Shown: positions 1-7,998, counted from the stretch's first letter. The stretch is 31,681 nt of DNA from VRUE01 sp963805475 (GCA_963805475.1 CAWDUO010000004.1:1-31681), one strand, 5' to 3'. Notes: a model not told the origin generated them from the sequence alone. Translations and numbers: made by a program.

Positions 1-60
<60 letters not shown>

Positions 61-689
61 CACCGAATCACCTGCAAATCAGCCGCTTTCTGCTGGTTGT
101 CACCACCTATCCTAGCGGCCGAATCCGACGGAGTAGCAGTCGGGAGTAGCAAACGCGGAGTCGTTTCCCTTTGGACTGCCCCGCGGCAGCAGCGGGCGTC
201 GTAGCGTGTTCGTCTACGCTCGCTCCCGCAATCGGTAGTGGGAGCGAGCTTGTGCCGCCCTCCCGCCTGCGCGCTTGCAGTTCGTCCGGAGCGAGAGCGC
301 GGGCGACATGCGCCGACGCGCTCGCAACCACGCGTAAGGGGGTGCCCCGTTCTTCGGCGCGATTTGAGCCTTCTGGAAGGCCGGGCCATTCGATGGGCGG
401 CCCCCGTGTGTGCACTGCACGAGAGAGTTGGAGTCGCTCAGAGTCGTACGCAGGCCGTCTGGCGGCTATCTGTAACGGGTCAATCACCGAGCGTCAGGAC
501 GGCAAGAGCCGTCATGTTAGGAAGAGGCTTCGGTAACTCCAAGCCCTGCCCGCATCTCGCCGGACCGGGGCAAAGCGAGGCCTGGCTGGCGCGACGACCG
601 ATAGGCCGGAGAAGATCAATGAGCCGGGCCAAGCTTGACAGAGACCTGTGAAACCTGGTTCGGGTCGGAGACTTCCCTCGGCCCGGAGC
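61..689. other. Non-coding stretch with one strong hairpin
   Basis: I see no convincing gene here: open frames exist on both strands but read as arginine- and serine-rich composition artefacts with no recognisable domain. The notable structure is a perfect 10-bp inverted repeat (218-227 with 240-249, arms GCTCGCTCCC and GGGAGCGAGC, 12-base loop), whose left arm resembles the tRNA-Asp acceptor 3' strand. The position just inside the putative attL is where an integrase gene would be expected, but none is present. Confidence 0.5.
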
Positions 690-1484
690 TCACTCAGGAA
701 GGGGGTCGGGAGGAGCAGGGCCCGGACCGTCGACTGGGCTAGGCGCGCGCAGGACGGCGGCCACCGCCGCTGCCCTGCTGGAGACGCCGAGCTTCTCGTA
801 GATGCTCTCGACGTGATGACGGGCGGTGTGGGCCGAGATCGTGAGCCGCTCCGCCACCGCCGGGGTCGAGAGTCCCTCCACCAGCAGCCTGATCACCTCG
901 GACTCGCGCCCCGAGAGACCCAGCTCGCCGAGGCGGGCATCCGATAGTGGATCGAGCCTGCCTCGCATCTGCGCGTCGCGAAAGGCCTGGATGAGGTGCG
1001 GGCGGACCAGCTCGATCAGCTCGCGATCCTCGGTGGAGACGCCGCGGCTGGGGCGGTTCATCGCGATCGCGATCACAGTCCCTTCGGGCGCGGGGAGGAG
1101 GAAGCTGAGGTTATCCTCGGCGCCCATCGGCCCGTACACGGCTCGGTAGAGATTGAGCCCGTGGAACTCCTCCTCGCTCAGGAAGTCGGAGATCGCGCGC
1201 GGACTCGGGTCGCCCGTCTCCTGTTGGTAGGCGATCACCGGATGCTGGTGTGCGAAACGGCCGAAGACCTCCTCCACACCCGGGAAGGCGGCCTTGGGAG
1301 GATCGATCACGAGGTAGAGCTCACCAGTCTCTAGGTCGAGCTCGTTGTAGCCGATCGCGTTGCAGAGGATCAAATCGCGCAGGCCAAGCACGCGGTGGCG
1401 GTAGGCATCGAGGTTCGGCGCCGACTGGACCGCCTGGATCAGCGCCAGCGCCGCCAGAAGGTCTGCGTTGGAGGGCTCAGCCAT
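690..1484 (-). CDS. LuxR-family transcriptional regulator
   Basis: A 264-residue protein with a C-terminal GerE/LuxR helix-turn-helix at about residues 189-234 (motifs LSGRESEVIRLL, STPAVAERL, TARHHVESIYEKLGV). The N-terminal about 170 residues look like a sensory (GAF/PAS-like) domain, but I cannot name its ligand. The frame stays open far upstream; I chose the ATG at 1484 because GGAGAG lies just before it and the recognisable protein begins there (MAEPSN). It is transcribed away from the secreted calcium-repeat protein at 1701, separated by about 215 bases, so it may regulate that gene; this is inference from position only. It lies inside the putative first tRNA-Asp island. The regulator assignment is firm, the target is unknown. 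Confidence 0.88.
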   Translation of the reverse strand: MAEPSNADLLAALALIQAVQSAPNLDAYRHRVLGLRDLILCNAIGYNELDLETGELYLVIDPPKAAFPGVEEVFGRFAHQHPVIAYQQETGDPSPRAISDFLSEEEFHGLNLYRAVYGPMGAEDNLSFLLPAPEGTVIAIAMNRPSRGVSTEDRELIELVRPHLIQAFRDAQMRGRLDPLSDARLGELGLSGRESEVIRLLVEGLSTPAVAERLTISAHTARHHVESIYEKLGVSSRAAAVAAVLRAPSPVDGPGPAPPDPLPE

Positions 1485-1700
1485 CGATCTCTCCCTTCGG
1501 CTCTCCTGAACCCGCTGGGCAAAAAGTTGGGACGATCTGCCCATTTCATCAAACCCCCACCCGATGTAGGTTCGGCCGGCTTCCATGGATGCCGGGCCAG
1601 AGCTGATCAGCCTCCCAAGAGCCACCACCCCTCGCCAGTGGGGATTGCCCGGCATCCTTCCGATGGGGAGAGGGTTGAAATGACGGGAGGAGATTTGGAA

Positions 1701-3113
1701 ATGGGGAAGAGGCTCTCCCTGGCGGCATGGGCCGTGGTGACGGCCATGGCGCTGGCCGCGCCCGCAGCGCGGGCGGAAACGGTGACGATAGGGGCTCCCG
1801 ACCTCAACACCGGACCGTTCGCGGGCTTTCCGTGCTCGGAACCACCCTGCGCTGTGACAGGCGTAACCGGCGGCCCGCCCTCGCCCAGCACCATCTTCCA
1901 CGCTCCCTTCGAAGCTGAAATCGTCGAGTTGAAGGTCCGCAGCCAGACCGAAATCCCGATCGAAATCGTCCAGCTCAACCTGGCCGGCGGCAATGCGGCC
2001 TTCGAACATTTCTTCCCGGTCGGGGAAACGGGCGTGGGACCGATCACCACATTCCCGATCGACCCACCGATCACGGTGGCGCCGGGCGCCGGCCTCGGCC
2101 TGCGGGTCGACGACGAAACCGGCTCGTTCGAGCTGATCGAAGCGCCCGGCGAAAACGGCGTGCTCGGCTGGGACCCCTCCCCGGGCCTGGGCGAATCCGC
2201 AGCGCCCAACGACAACTTCCCCGTGTACCTGCCGGCCTTCCAGATAGAACTCGAAAAGAAGGTCCCGGCCCCACCGCCGAACCCACCGCCGGCGCCGCCG
2301 CCGCTCAAGCAGGCGGACGTCTCGATCGCAAAGACCCGGATCACCAAGCGCCGGCCGGGGATCGGCGGCAATGCCGACTTCAACGTCCTGGTCAAGAACC
2401 TCGGCCCGGACGAAGCCACGGGCGTCGTCTTCTACGACACATTCGACGAACCGGACTTGATCTTCGAAGAAGGGCCCGGCTTCTTCGGGGCCGAAATCTG
2501 CACCCCGGCTGTGGCGCTGCCCCCGACGCTGTGGTTCAGGCCGGTGATCGGGGGCGCCGTCCCGTTCGGCGCCGGCACGGTGCTCCGCTGCCCAATCGGC
2601 AACATGAAGCCGGGCGAATCGATCGAAGCCCCTTTCTACTTCGAGGCCGGCCCGCTGCCGCTCGACGTCCAGTCCAAGGTCGTGCGCAACTACGCCGCCG
2701 TCGAATCGGCCGCGCCAACCGACCCCGACCTTTTCAACAACTTCAGCGAAGCGGAGATCAAGGTGCGCCGCGACGGCTGCCGCGTCGCGAATGTGATCAC
2801 CGGCACCCCGAAGCCCGACAAGCTCAAGGGCTCGAAGAAGAGCGACGCCATCTACGGCCTCGGGAAGGGCGACAAGATCAACGGCGCCAAGGGCGACGAC
2901 TGTCTGTTCGGCGGCGACGGCAACGACAAGCTGATCGGCAACGATGGCCACGACCGGATGTACGGCGGCGGTGGCAAGAACACCTACAACGCCGTTGACG
3001 GCAAGAGGGACTGGATCTTCTGTGACTCCCGGAAGGACCGGGGGAGGATCGACAAGAAGGATCGCCTAAGGCGCAAGTGCAGGGCCAAGCGCTTCAGAGT
3101 TGTCAAGACCTGA
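1701..3113 (+). CDS. Secreted protein with DUF11-like domain and RTX-type calcium repeats
   Basis: The 470-residue product starts with a Sec signal peptide (basic start MGKRL, hydrophobic core, cleavage after ARA at residue 25). A region of beta-rich character follows, then a proline-rich linker (about 190-207), a DUF11/CARDB-like beta-sandwich region opening with ADVSIAKTRI (about 207-355), and a C-terminal set of degenerate nonapeptide repeats (GLGKGDKING, FGGDGNDKLIG, MYGGGG) of the RTX calcium-binding type, ending in a very basic tail. It is probably an exported or surface-attached adhesin-like protein. The start at 1701 is preferred over an in-frame ATG at 1680 because GGAGGAG lies 8 bases before it and the signal peptide begins directly. 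It uses GAA for glutamate more than its neighbours, which fits island origin. Exact function unknown. Confidence 0.82.
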   Translation: MGKRLSLAAWAVVTAMALAAPAARAETVTIGAPDLNTGPFAGFPCSEPPCAVTGVTGGPPSPSTIFHAPFEAEIVELKVRSQTEIPIEIVQLNLAGGNAAFEHFFPVGETGVGPITTFPIDPPITVAPGAGLGLRVDDETGSFELIEAPGENGVLGWDPSPGLGESAAPNDNFPVYLPAFQIELEKKVPAPPPNPPPAPPPLKQADVSIAKTRITKRRPGIGGNADFNVLVKNLGPDEATGVVFYDTFDEPDLIFEEGPGFFGAEICTPAVALPPTLWFRPVIGGAVPFGAGTVLRCPIGNMKPGESIEAPFYFEAGPLPLDVQSKVVRNYAAVESAAPTDPDLFNNFSEAEIKVRRDGCRVANVITGTPKPDKLKGSKKSDAIYGLGKGDKINGAKGDDCLFGGDGNDKLIGNDGHDRMYGGGGKNTYNAVDGKRDWIFCDSRKDRGRIDKKDRLRRKCRAKRFRVVKT

Positions 3114-3425
3114 AGCGTTGCTTCGAATCGCGATTGCGGGTCTCGCCGTCAGCGGCGACTGCCCAGATCGCGGGCCGACACCCCGCCGAGGAGGGCCTTC
3201 AGGCTGACTCGGCACTGTGCCCGCGTGTTTCGGTACTGACCGTCCGTGGTGGTGTGGGTCCCCTTCTTCGGCCCCTCAGGGCGCGGCCGATCGAGCATCG
3301 TCCAAGGCGGAAGCCCGGCCTGCGTCTGCCGACGAGCCCGCAACCACGCGAGAGCGGCGGTCACCGGGTATGTCCGCGCAGCCGCGAAGTGCCCGCTCTG
3401 AGCAACGAGGATCGGTGAGCCGCAG
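3114..3425. other. Intergenic stretch, no supported gene
   Basis: Between the convergent secreted-protein gene and the coiled-coil gene there are open frames on both strands. None shows a ribosome-binding site, a recognisable domain or a plausible protein composition. It may hold decayed DNA; I see no clear terminator hairpin. Confidence 0.4.
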
Positions 3426-3899
3426 CTATCTGCCCGCCGGCTTCCCCTTCTTCTGGCCGGGCACCCGGCCAGCAAGGCGACCCACGGGCGCCACCGCCCC
3501 ATGAAGCGTGTCAACGCTCTGATTGAGCCCGTCGAGCGTCGTCATCAGCCGCTCCATCAGCCCGCTGAGGCGATCGAGGCCGTCGTCGAGCCGGCCCATC
3601 GTCTCCGGCAGCTGTGCGAGGTGGCGTTGAACCTCGACCAGCACCGGCATGGCCTCCTCGATGGCCGCCATCCTGCCGTCCATCGCCCCCAGAACGCTCG
3701 TCGCCTCGGCGACGCGCGCCATGTCCTCACGTACCCAGGGGAGGACCTCGGTGTCCCCGGCGACCCGCTCCAGCGTGCGAGCAATCTCGCGCAGCAAGGC
3801 CGTGTTCTCCGCAATCTTGGGGATCAGCCGCAGTGCCGCGACCAGATCGGCAGGCAGTACTGAGAGACGATCGAAGGAGGGGAGGCCGAGCGGCGTCAT
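3426..3899 (-). CDS. Hypothetical coiled-coil protein
   Basis: A 157-residue protein whose N-terminus (GLPSFDRLSVLPADLVAALR) is followed from about residue 28 to 135 by heptad-like leucine, alanine, glutamate and glutamine patterns typical of long helices, and by a short basic tail (GQKKGKPAGR). There is no signal peptide or membrane span. I recognise the style (small coiled-coil proteins common in actinobacteria) but not a named family. Its ATG overlaps the stop codon of a possible small membrane gene upstream as ATGA (3899-3896), which suggests a two-gene transcript. Function unknown; the frame itself is well supported by composition and length. Confidence 0.7.
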   Translation of the reverse strand: MTPLGLPSFDRLSVLPADLVAALRLIPKIAENTALLREIARTLERVAGDTEVLPWVREDMARVAEATSVLGAMDGRMAAIEEAMPVLVEVQRHLAQLPETMGRLDDGLDRLSGLMERLMTTLDGLNQSVDTLHGAVAPVGRLAGRVPGQKKGKPAGR

Positions 3900-4126
3900 G
3901 GACCTTTGCAGGGTAGGGCGGCGTGGGCGCGAAGTCCAACAAACGATGAGGTGGCGTAGATGGCCGCCGCAGCCGAGAAAACCGCAGTCAAGCCCGCCGC
4001 GGATGCGAGCGCCCGATCCGGGCCCGCCGCGTGCCCGCTTTGGACGAGAAGCAGGAGCCCGAACAGGCCTGCACCGCGTTTCCGCTCTTGCGTGGGTGCA
4101 GGTTTCTGGGTCGCAACCCCCGTCAC
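3896..4126 (-). CDS. Possible small membrane protein (weak call)
   Basis: A GTG at 4126 preceded by CGGGAG opens a 76-residue frame ending in a TGA that overlaps the ATG of the coiled-coil gene as ATGA, the classical coupling arrangement. The product has two hydrophobic stretches (GLFGLLLLVQ and a longer one around LTAVFSAAAAIYATSSFVG), so it could be a membrane protein partner. The frame extends further upstream, but there it is antisense to the gene at 4248. No family is recognised. If false, this 350-base stretch is simply a leader region. Confidence 0.35.
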   Translation of the reverse strand: MTGVATQKPAPTQERKRGAGLFGLLLLVQSGHAAGPDRALASAAGLTAVFSAAAAIYATSSFVGLRAHAALPCKGP

Positions 4127-4211
4127 GCTCCCGGCGGGTGGCGGCGCGGCGAGCTGATCGAGCGTTGAGGAAGATCCGGCTGCGATGGCGGGCGACGAGT
4201 GGACGCCCGTC

Positions 4212-4239
4212 TTGCGGGGTCTTGCGGGCGGGCTACACT
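4212..4239 (+). promoter_or_regulatory. Candidate promoter with leaderless start for the gene at 4248
   Basis: TTGCGG (4212-4217) and TACACT (4234-4239) are spaced by 16 bases and stand 8 bases before the ATG at 4248. No ribosome-binding site lies between, so transcription would begin at or just before the start codon. Confidence 0.45.
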
Positions 4240-4247
4240 TTTCATCT

Positions 4248-4475
4248 ATGGAAACTCGTGTGTGGCCGGACCTTCCTGACAAGCACCGCTGGGCGCTGGA
4301 GTTGATGGAAAAGCGCTTGGAGAACACCACCCAGCCCGCGAGGGAGCTTTCCGCGCGCGCTGAGGAGCTTCGCGCCCAGGCGGCGCAGACCGACATCGAT
4401 GGTTATCGCGATGCGGCCCTGATGCTGGCCGACCGTTATGAGCAGGCGGCGGCTTCGCGCCTCGCTTCGGCGTAG
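4248..4475 (+). CDS. Small hypothetical protein (75 aa)
   Basis: A charged, probably all-helical 75-residue protein (METRVWPDLPDK at the N-terminus; ARELSARAEELRAQAAQ in the middle) with no membrane span or signal. A longer in-frame reading from 4185 exists, but the ATG at 4248 follows directly on a promoter-like TACACT box. It ends two bases before the convergent gene at 4478-4849. The residue pattern recalls small helical proteins of soil bacteria, but I cannot assign a family or role. Confidence 0.62.
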   Translation: METRVWPDLPDKHRWALELMEKRLENTTQPARELSARAEELRAQAAQTDIDGYRDAALMLADRYEQAAASRLASA

Positions 4476-4477
4476 CC

Positions 4478-4849
4478 CTACTGCCTCCCCATCGAGTCCA
4501 TCCGGGCGGCGATCTCCAACTGCCGGTCGAGCAGGGACTCGGCGTCGACCTTGATGCGCGCCAGCTCGGACTTCAGCTCAGCGAGCGTCTCCGCGGCGCC
4601 CTCGGCGTCGAGCAAGACCTGATCCCGCCATTTGGCGGAGAGCCGGCGAGCAGTGGCCGAAAGACCGGGCAGCTCGACCGTCGCGATTCGCGCCGACTCC
4701 TCGAGGAGCTGGGCCTGCTCGGGATTGCCTTGATCGCTTGCGATCAGCTCACGCCGAATCTCGAAGATGGACTCATGGGCGATCATCGCGGTTTGGAGCA
4801 GCAGGTTCAGCTCCTTGATGGCAGTCGGGTCTTCCGGCACGTCGGCCAT
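4478..4849 (-). CDS. Hypothetical helical protein (123 aa)
   Basis: From the ATG at 4849 the product begins MADVPEDPTAIKELN and is rich in alanine, leucine, glutamate and arginine, with predicted long amphipathic helices throughout and no cysteine-, membrane- or signal-type features. A longer frame starts further upstream but would read through an intergenic palindrome at 4899-4916 and an arginine-rich stretch, so it is rejected. It is convergent with the small gene ending at 4475, leaving only two bases between stop codons. The 18-bp palindrome about 58 bases upstream of the start may be its operator. No family recognised. Confidence 0.62.
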   Translation of the reverse strand: MADVPEDPTAIKELNLLLQTAMIAHESIFEIRRELIASDQGNPEQAQLLEESARIATVELPGLSATARRLSAKWRDQVLLDAEGAAETLAELKSELARIKVDAESLLDRQLEIAARMDSMGRQ

Positions 4850-4898
4850 CCTGCCGCAGCGTCCGGCGCGAAACGTTGCCGGCTCCCGCAAGGTTCCA

Positions 4899-4916
4899 TT
4901 GGGCACCGGTGCCCAA
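4899..4916. promoter_or_regulatory. Perfect 18-bp palindrome, candidate operator
   Basis: The sequence TTGGGCACCGGTGCCCAA is a perfect inverted repeat and is flanked by a further TTCCA/TGGAA pair (4894-4898, 4923-4927). There is no T-run, so it is not a typical terminator. It sits upstream of the minus-strand gene starting at 4849 and just left of the att copy at 5038. Confidence 0.5.
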
Positions 4917-5037
4917 ACGGCGTGGAATCGGGCGCAATTTACGGCTATTCCGCGAGACCGCGGCCGAGTCGCCGGCATCGCCCTCATTCCGCATCAAATA
5001 GCGAAATCTGGCCGTCTGAAGCGTCCTCCGGGTCGCT

Positions 5038-5082
5038 CCTGTCACGCCGGAGGTCGCGGGTTCGAGTCCCGTCGCTCCCGTT
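5038..5082 (+). repeat. attR-like copy of 45-bp tRNA-Asp repeat
   Basis: This is identical over 45 bases to 16-60, that is, the 3' part of tRNA-Asp from the anticodon loop. The 5' half of a tRNA is absent (the preceding bases do not form a D-arm), so it is not a second gene but the duplicated end left by site-specific integration. It delimits a putative 5-kb island (61-5082). Confidence 0.85.
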
Positions 5083-5159
5083 GTGGAGGTCTTCACCTTT
5101 GACCTTCACTCATGTTCACGTTTCAACCGGACGGGCCGCGCTTCGCGGTGGTGTCCGAC

Positions 5160-5248
5160 GGCCATCGGCTCTCCCCGGGGGCGGCCACTGGACTTCCCCG
5201 CCCGCGGCCACCGTTTCTCCCCACCGGTGGCCATCGGTTCTCCCCACG
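5160..5248 (+). repeat. Four tandem 23-bp repeats
   Basis: Units of the form GGCCAYYGNNNYTCCCC start at 5160, 5183, 5206 and 5229, an exact period of 23 bp with variable last bases. Arrays of about 20-bp repeats at element ends are known from IS21-family transposons, where they bind the transposase; here no istA/istB genes remain. They lie between the att copy and the stop codon of the transposase-like gene. Confidence 0.75.
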
Positions 5249-5283
5249 CTCGATCCCTCGGTGACCGCCTCAGCGAGGGTAGG

Positions 5284-6747
5284 TCAGGGCGGCGCGTTTG
5301 CCGCGCCGATCGGCTCGCCCGCGCTCTTGCGGCGGCGCTTGCGCCGCCTGGGTGGCAGCCCCTCGGCGGCCCGCCGCTCCTCCTCGGCCTCTCGCGCGGC
5401 GAAGGCGTCGGCGACGCGCAGGTTGCGGGCGACGAAGACGGAGGCGGCGAACAGAGCGATCGGCGCAAGGCCCGCCAGCCGGCACCAGCCGCGGGAGAGG
5501 TCGTTGGAGGCCGGGTCCTTGACCGTGGCGTAGGCGCGCTCGGCGGCCGAGCGCCGGGCGTAGGAGCGGCGGTGCTCCGGCGAGGGGTAGTCGTGCTTCT
5601 GTGCGGTCTTCGCGTTGACCGACGGGGGTACCGTGATCGTGCGCTGGGAGCAGCAGGTGGGCGGGTGCTCGGGTGGGGAGATGACCTCGGGGCGGGTGCG
5701 CTCGAGCGCCATCGAGTCGGGCCGCAAGGGGCAGCGCAGCTTGCCGCGGGCGGCGGGACAGCCGACGCGGTGGTAGCCGTCTTCGTCATAGCCGGCGATC
5801 GGCCCCAGCCGGTGGCGGCGGAGCTCAACCGCCTTGGTGTCGTGGGCGACGGTCTCGGCCTCGCTCGCGCCGCGGGCGAGCGGCCCCAGCTCCAGCAGCG
5901 CGGCCGGCGTCGCCGGACAGTAGAGCGCGCCGTTGGCGAGGGTCGCCCCCATGTGGGTCCCCTTCGGCCCGCGGTCGTGGGGGTGGAGGTCCTGAATGAG
6001 GCGGGCGCCGAGGCGGCGGACGGGCAGCGCCCACGTCTCCGCGACCCTGTGGGCGTAGCCCGAGTCGGCGAGGACGTCGCCGAGCTCGATCCCGGCGCCG
6101 ACCATCCGCCCCAGCACTCCCACGAGCGAGGCCGGCGGGTCTGCCTCGCAGCCGGCGATCTGGATGCGGCGCACCAGCTCCGCCACCGTGGGGCCGCGCT
6201 CCTCCTTGACGGCCGTGACGACCTGCAGGTAGTAGCCGTAGAAGACCCCGTCACGCTCGCCGGGGGAGTTGCCGCGCCGGTGCCCCCAGGAGGCGTCTGG
6301 GTCCCCGCAGGGCCCGCCGCCTTTCGGCGGTGGGACCGAGAACGTCTCCAGGTCGGTCCAGTCGACCGCGTAGGAGCTCGTCTGGGGATCTCCGCAGACC
6401 TCGACGCTCGCCTCCAGCAGGGCGTCGATGGTCTCCGAGAGCGCCTCGGAGGGCTCCCCGTCGGGCTCGGCCTTGGCCAGCGCCCCGGCCACCGGACAGC
6501 CGGTGAGCACGAAGCGCTCGATCGTCGCCTCGGCCAAGAGCGCCTCGGCGGAAAGCTCCAGGCCCACCGACTCGCCGAAGGCCGCCAGCCGTCCGGCGGC
6601 GTAGAGCAGCGCCTTGGCCCGTTCGCGGCGGCGCGGCGCGGCCCGCGCCACCGCGGCGCGGGCGAAGGCCGCCGCCGCGGGCGAGAGCGAGGCGGGGGCG
6701 TAGGCGGCGATCGCCGCCGCTGGGAGGTCAGCCGCTCGGGGACCCAT
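5284..6747 (-). CDS. Transposase-like protein with DDE-type domain
   Basis: A 487-residue protein with three spaced acidic residues in the usual context of an RNase H-like transposase: first Asp in VDWTDLE (about residue 128), second in LADSGYAHR (about 227) and a Glu in SAAERAYATVKD (about 402). A cysteine-containing region (CPAARGKLRCPLR) lies between the last two, as in IS1182/IS4-like enzymes. The C-terminal tail is strongly basic. I start at the ATG at 6747 rather than 6804, because the longer frame crosses an inverted repeat between divergent genes. Its divergent neighbour is a DUF6788 protein, a family I know mainly next to transposases. No clear terminal inverted repeats were found, so the element boundaries are undefined and it may be immobile. 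Confidence 0.72.
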   Translation of the reverse strand: MGPRAADLPAAAIAAYAPASLSPAAAAFARAAVARAAPRRRERAKALLYAAGRLAAFGESVGLELSAEALLAEATIERFVLTGCPVAGALAKAEPDGEPSEALSETIDALLEASVEVCGDPQTSSYAVDWTDLETFSVPPPKGGGPCGDPDASWGHRRGNSPGERDGVFYGYYLQVVTAVKEERGPTVAELVRRIQIAGCEADPPASLVGVLGRMVGAGIELGDVLADSGYAHRVAETWALPVRRLGARLIQDLHPHDRGPKGTHMGATLANGALYCPATPAALLELGPLARGASEAETVAHDTKAVELRRHRLGPIAGYDEDGYHRVGCPAARGKLRCPLRPDSMALERTRPEVISPPEHPPTCCSQRTITVPPSVNAKTAQKHDYPSPEHRRSYARRSAAERAYATVKDPASNDLSRGWCRLAGLAPIALFAASVFVARNLRVADAFAAREAEEERRAAEGLPPRRRKRRRKSAGEPIGAANAPP

Positions 6748-6754
6748 GGTCGTA

Positions 6755-6778
6755 TCCGACAGTAGAGTTACTATCGGA
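6755..6778. promoter_or_regulatory. Inverted repeat between divergent transposase-like and DUF6788 genes
   Basis: Arms TCCGACAGTA (6755-6764) and TACTATCGGA (6769-6778) match at nine of ten positions around a four-base loop. A TACTAT box (6769-6774) could be the -10 of the rightward gene. The placement suggests an operator shared by both genes. Confidence 0.5.
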
Positions 6779-6806
6779 CAGACCGACGTAGGATCGCGAG
6801 TCACCC

Positions 6807-7172
6807 ATGAACGAGACCGCCGAGACCCGCCTGCGCGAGCTCACCGCCGAGCTCGCCGAGATCGGCTTCGCCCTGCCGGGCACGATCAACGTGGCGATGA
6901 ACCGCTGCGGCAAGCCCAACTGCGCCTGCAAGGCCGACCCGCCCAAGCTGCACGGCCCCTACGTCACCTGGACGCGCAAGGTCGAGGGCAAGACCGTCAC
7001 CCGCCGCCTCTCGGCCGAGCAGCTGGAGCGCTACCGGCCCTGGTTTGAGAACCGTCGCCGGCTGCGCGAGCTCACCGGCGAGCTCGAGGCGCTCTCGCTC
7101 GAGGTCGCCGAGCGAGCCGAGGGCTGGGCGCCCGCCGAGTCGGGCGACGACTCCGATCGGCGTCGGCGCTGA
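6807..7172 (+). CDS. DUF6788-family protein
   Basis: A 121-residue protein with the family's signature: a small CGKPNCACK cysteine cluster at about residues 33-41, then LHGPYVTWTRKVEGKTVTRR and LSAEQLERYRPWFENRRRLR, followed by a helical C-terminus. The family is small, of unknown biochemical role, and usually encoded beside transposase genes. Here it diverges from the transposase-like gene at 5284-6747, with the two starts about 60 bases apart around an inverted repeat. The compact CxxxxCxC cluster and basic strand suggest nucleic-acid binding, but this is inference. The start at 6807 is the only one that keeps the domain complete. Confidence 0.78.
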   Translation: MNETAETRLRELTAELAEIGFALPGTINVAMNRCGKPNCACKADPPKLHGPYVTWTRKVEGKTVTRRLSAEQLERYRPWFENRRRLRELTGELEALSLEVAERAEGWAPAESGDDSDRRRR

Positions 7173-7442
7173 GTGCCCAGTCGGTGTGGCGTCGCGCCGC
7201 TTAAGGTGTGGCCGGCGCAAGGAGGTCGGACGGAAACCGCATCAGCATGCGGTTGATGGCAAACGTGAAGACCTCGTTGTGGCCTGCAAATCGGCGGTGT
7301 CGATTTCAAACCGATCCCGCGATTGTCACCGGGTCGTCAATGCCATGGTGGCCTGCGCTCACGGATACGACGAGCAACTTCCGGAAAATGCGCGCTGCGA
7401 TCCGGCCGCGAGCGGCTCTCCGGCACTAGCGTTTGCTCTCCG
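7173..7442. other. Intergenic stretch, nothing recognised
   Basis: Open frames here overlap on both strands but show no domain and no start signal. It may include upstream sequence of the decayed SEC-C gene. Confidence 0.35.
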
Positions 7443-7923
7443 GTGGACTTCGAGTTGGATCCAAGCGAGGCCGAGGTGTCGAATCAGGAGTCGGTTTTTC
7501 GTATCGCGCTGCGGGAAGGCCGGCACGATGAGGCTCTCAAGATCGCCGAGCGAGGGGTGGGCGATCCGGAGACTCTCGACTGGGAAGTGACGGACATGCT
7601 CGAGGCAATCGGCCTCTCGCTGGCCGCGGCCGGCAAGTACGACGAGTCGATTGCCACCTTCGAGCGGGCCATTGAGCTGGATTGGGGCGTGGTTCCGGAC
7701 GGGCGCTGCGAGATCGCCCGGGTGCTGCTCGAAGGAGAGCGGATACGACCCGGCCGATCGTCGCTCGCGCGGCACCTACATGCAGGCCGACGAGCGTCAG
7801 TCCCTCGCCGAACAGTGCTGGCCGCCGGGCCGCAACGAGCCATGCTGGTGCGGGAGCGAACGCAAGTACAAGCGCTGCTGCGGCGCGGTTTCAAGCGACG
7901 GTGAGATACGGGCTGCGGCCTGA
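7443..7923 (+). pseudogene. Decayed TPR/SEC-C motif protein gene
   Basis: One frame from the GTG at 7443 (alternative GTG 7476) encodes a TPR-like helical repeat region (EALKIAERG, AAAGKYDESIATFERAIEL, CEIARVLLE). Near 7735-7745 the reading frame must shift by +1 to continue into a C-terminal SEC-C zinc motif, NEPCWCGSERKYKRCCG, ending at 7923. In intact actinobacterial relatives a further TPR-like segment lies between these two parts, and it is missing here, so the gene has lost an internal segment as well as its frame. SEC-C binds zinc and often mediates protein contacts. This is most likely a remnant carried on the second island; no function is expected. Confidence 0.68.
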
Positions 7924-7969
7924 TGCCAAGCTTGTCGGTTGTCGGATTTGCCATCGGGGGGTCCACATA

Positions 7970-7990
7970 AGTTGTACAACTAGTGGTACC
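7970..7990. promoter_or_regulatory. YefM/Phd-type operator and extended -10 box
   Basis: A perfect 12-bp palindrome AGTTGTACAACT with a TGTACA core (7973-7978) is followed by a second palindromic hexamer GGTACC (7985-7990); the centres are 12 bp apart. E. coli yefM-yoeB has the same layout of TGTACA cores. The second element overlaps TGGTACCTT, an extended -10 whose TACCTT (7987-7992) begins 12 bp before the GTG start at 7999. Confidence 0.68.
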
Positions 7991-7998
7991 TTTGATCT

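Noticed and set aside
107..651. Overlapping open frames on both strands near the left end
   Set aside because: Arginine- and serine-rich translations, no start signals and no domain; they are best explained by base composition.
690..2951. Long minus-strand open frame of 753 codons
   Set aside because: Only its last 264 codons (from 1484) encode a recognisable LuxR-type protein; the rest is antisense to the secreted protein gene at 1701 and reads as low-complexity sequence.
5038..5082. A second tRNA-Asp gene
   Set aside because: Only the part from the anticodon loop to the 3' end is present; no acceptor 5' strand or D-arm precedes it.
5160..5248. CRISPR array
   Set aside because: The period is 23 bp with only about 6 variable bases per unit, too short for repeat plus spacer, and there are no cas genes.
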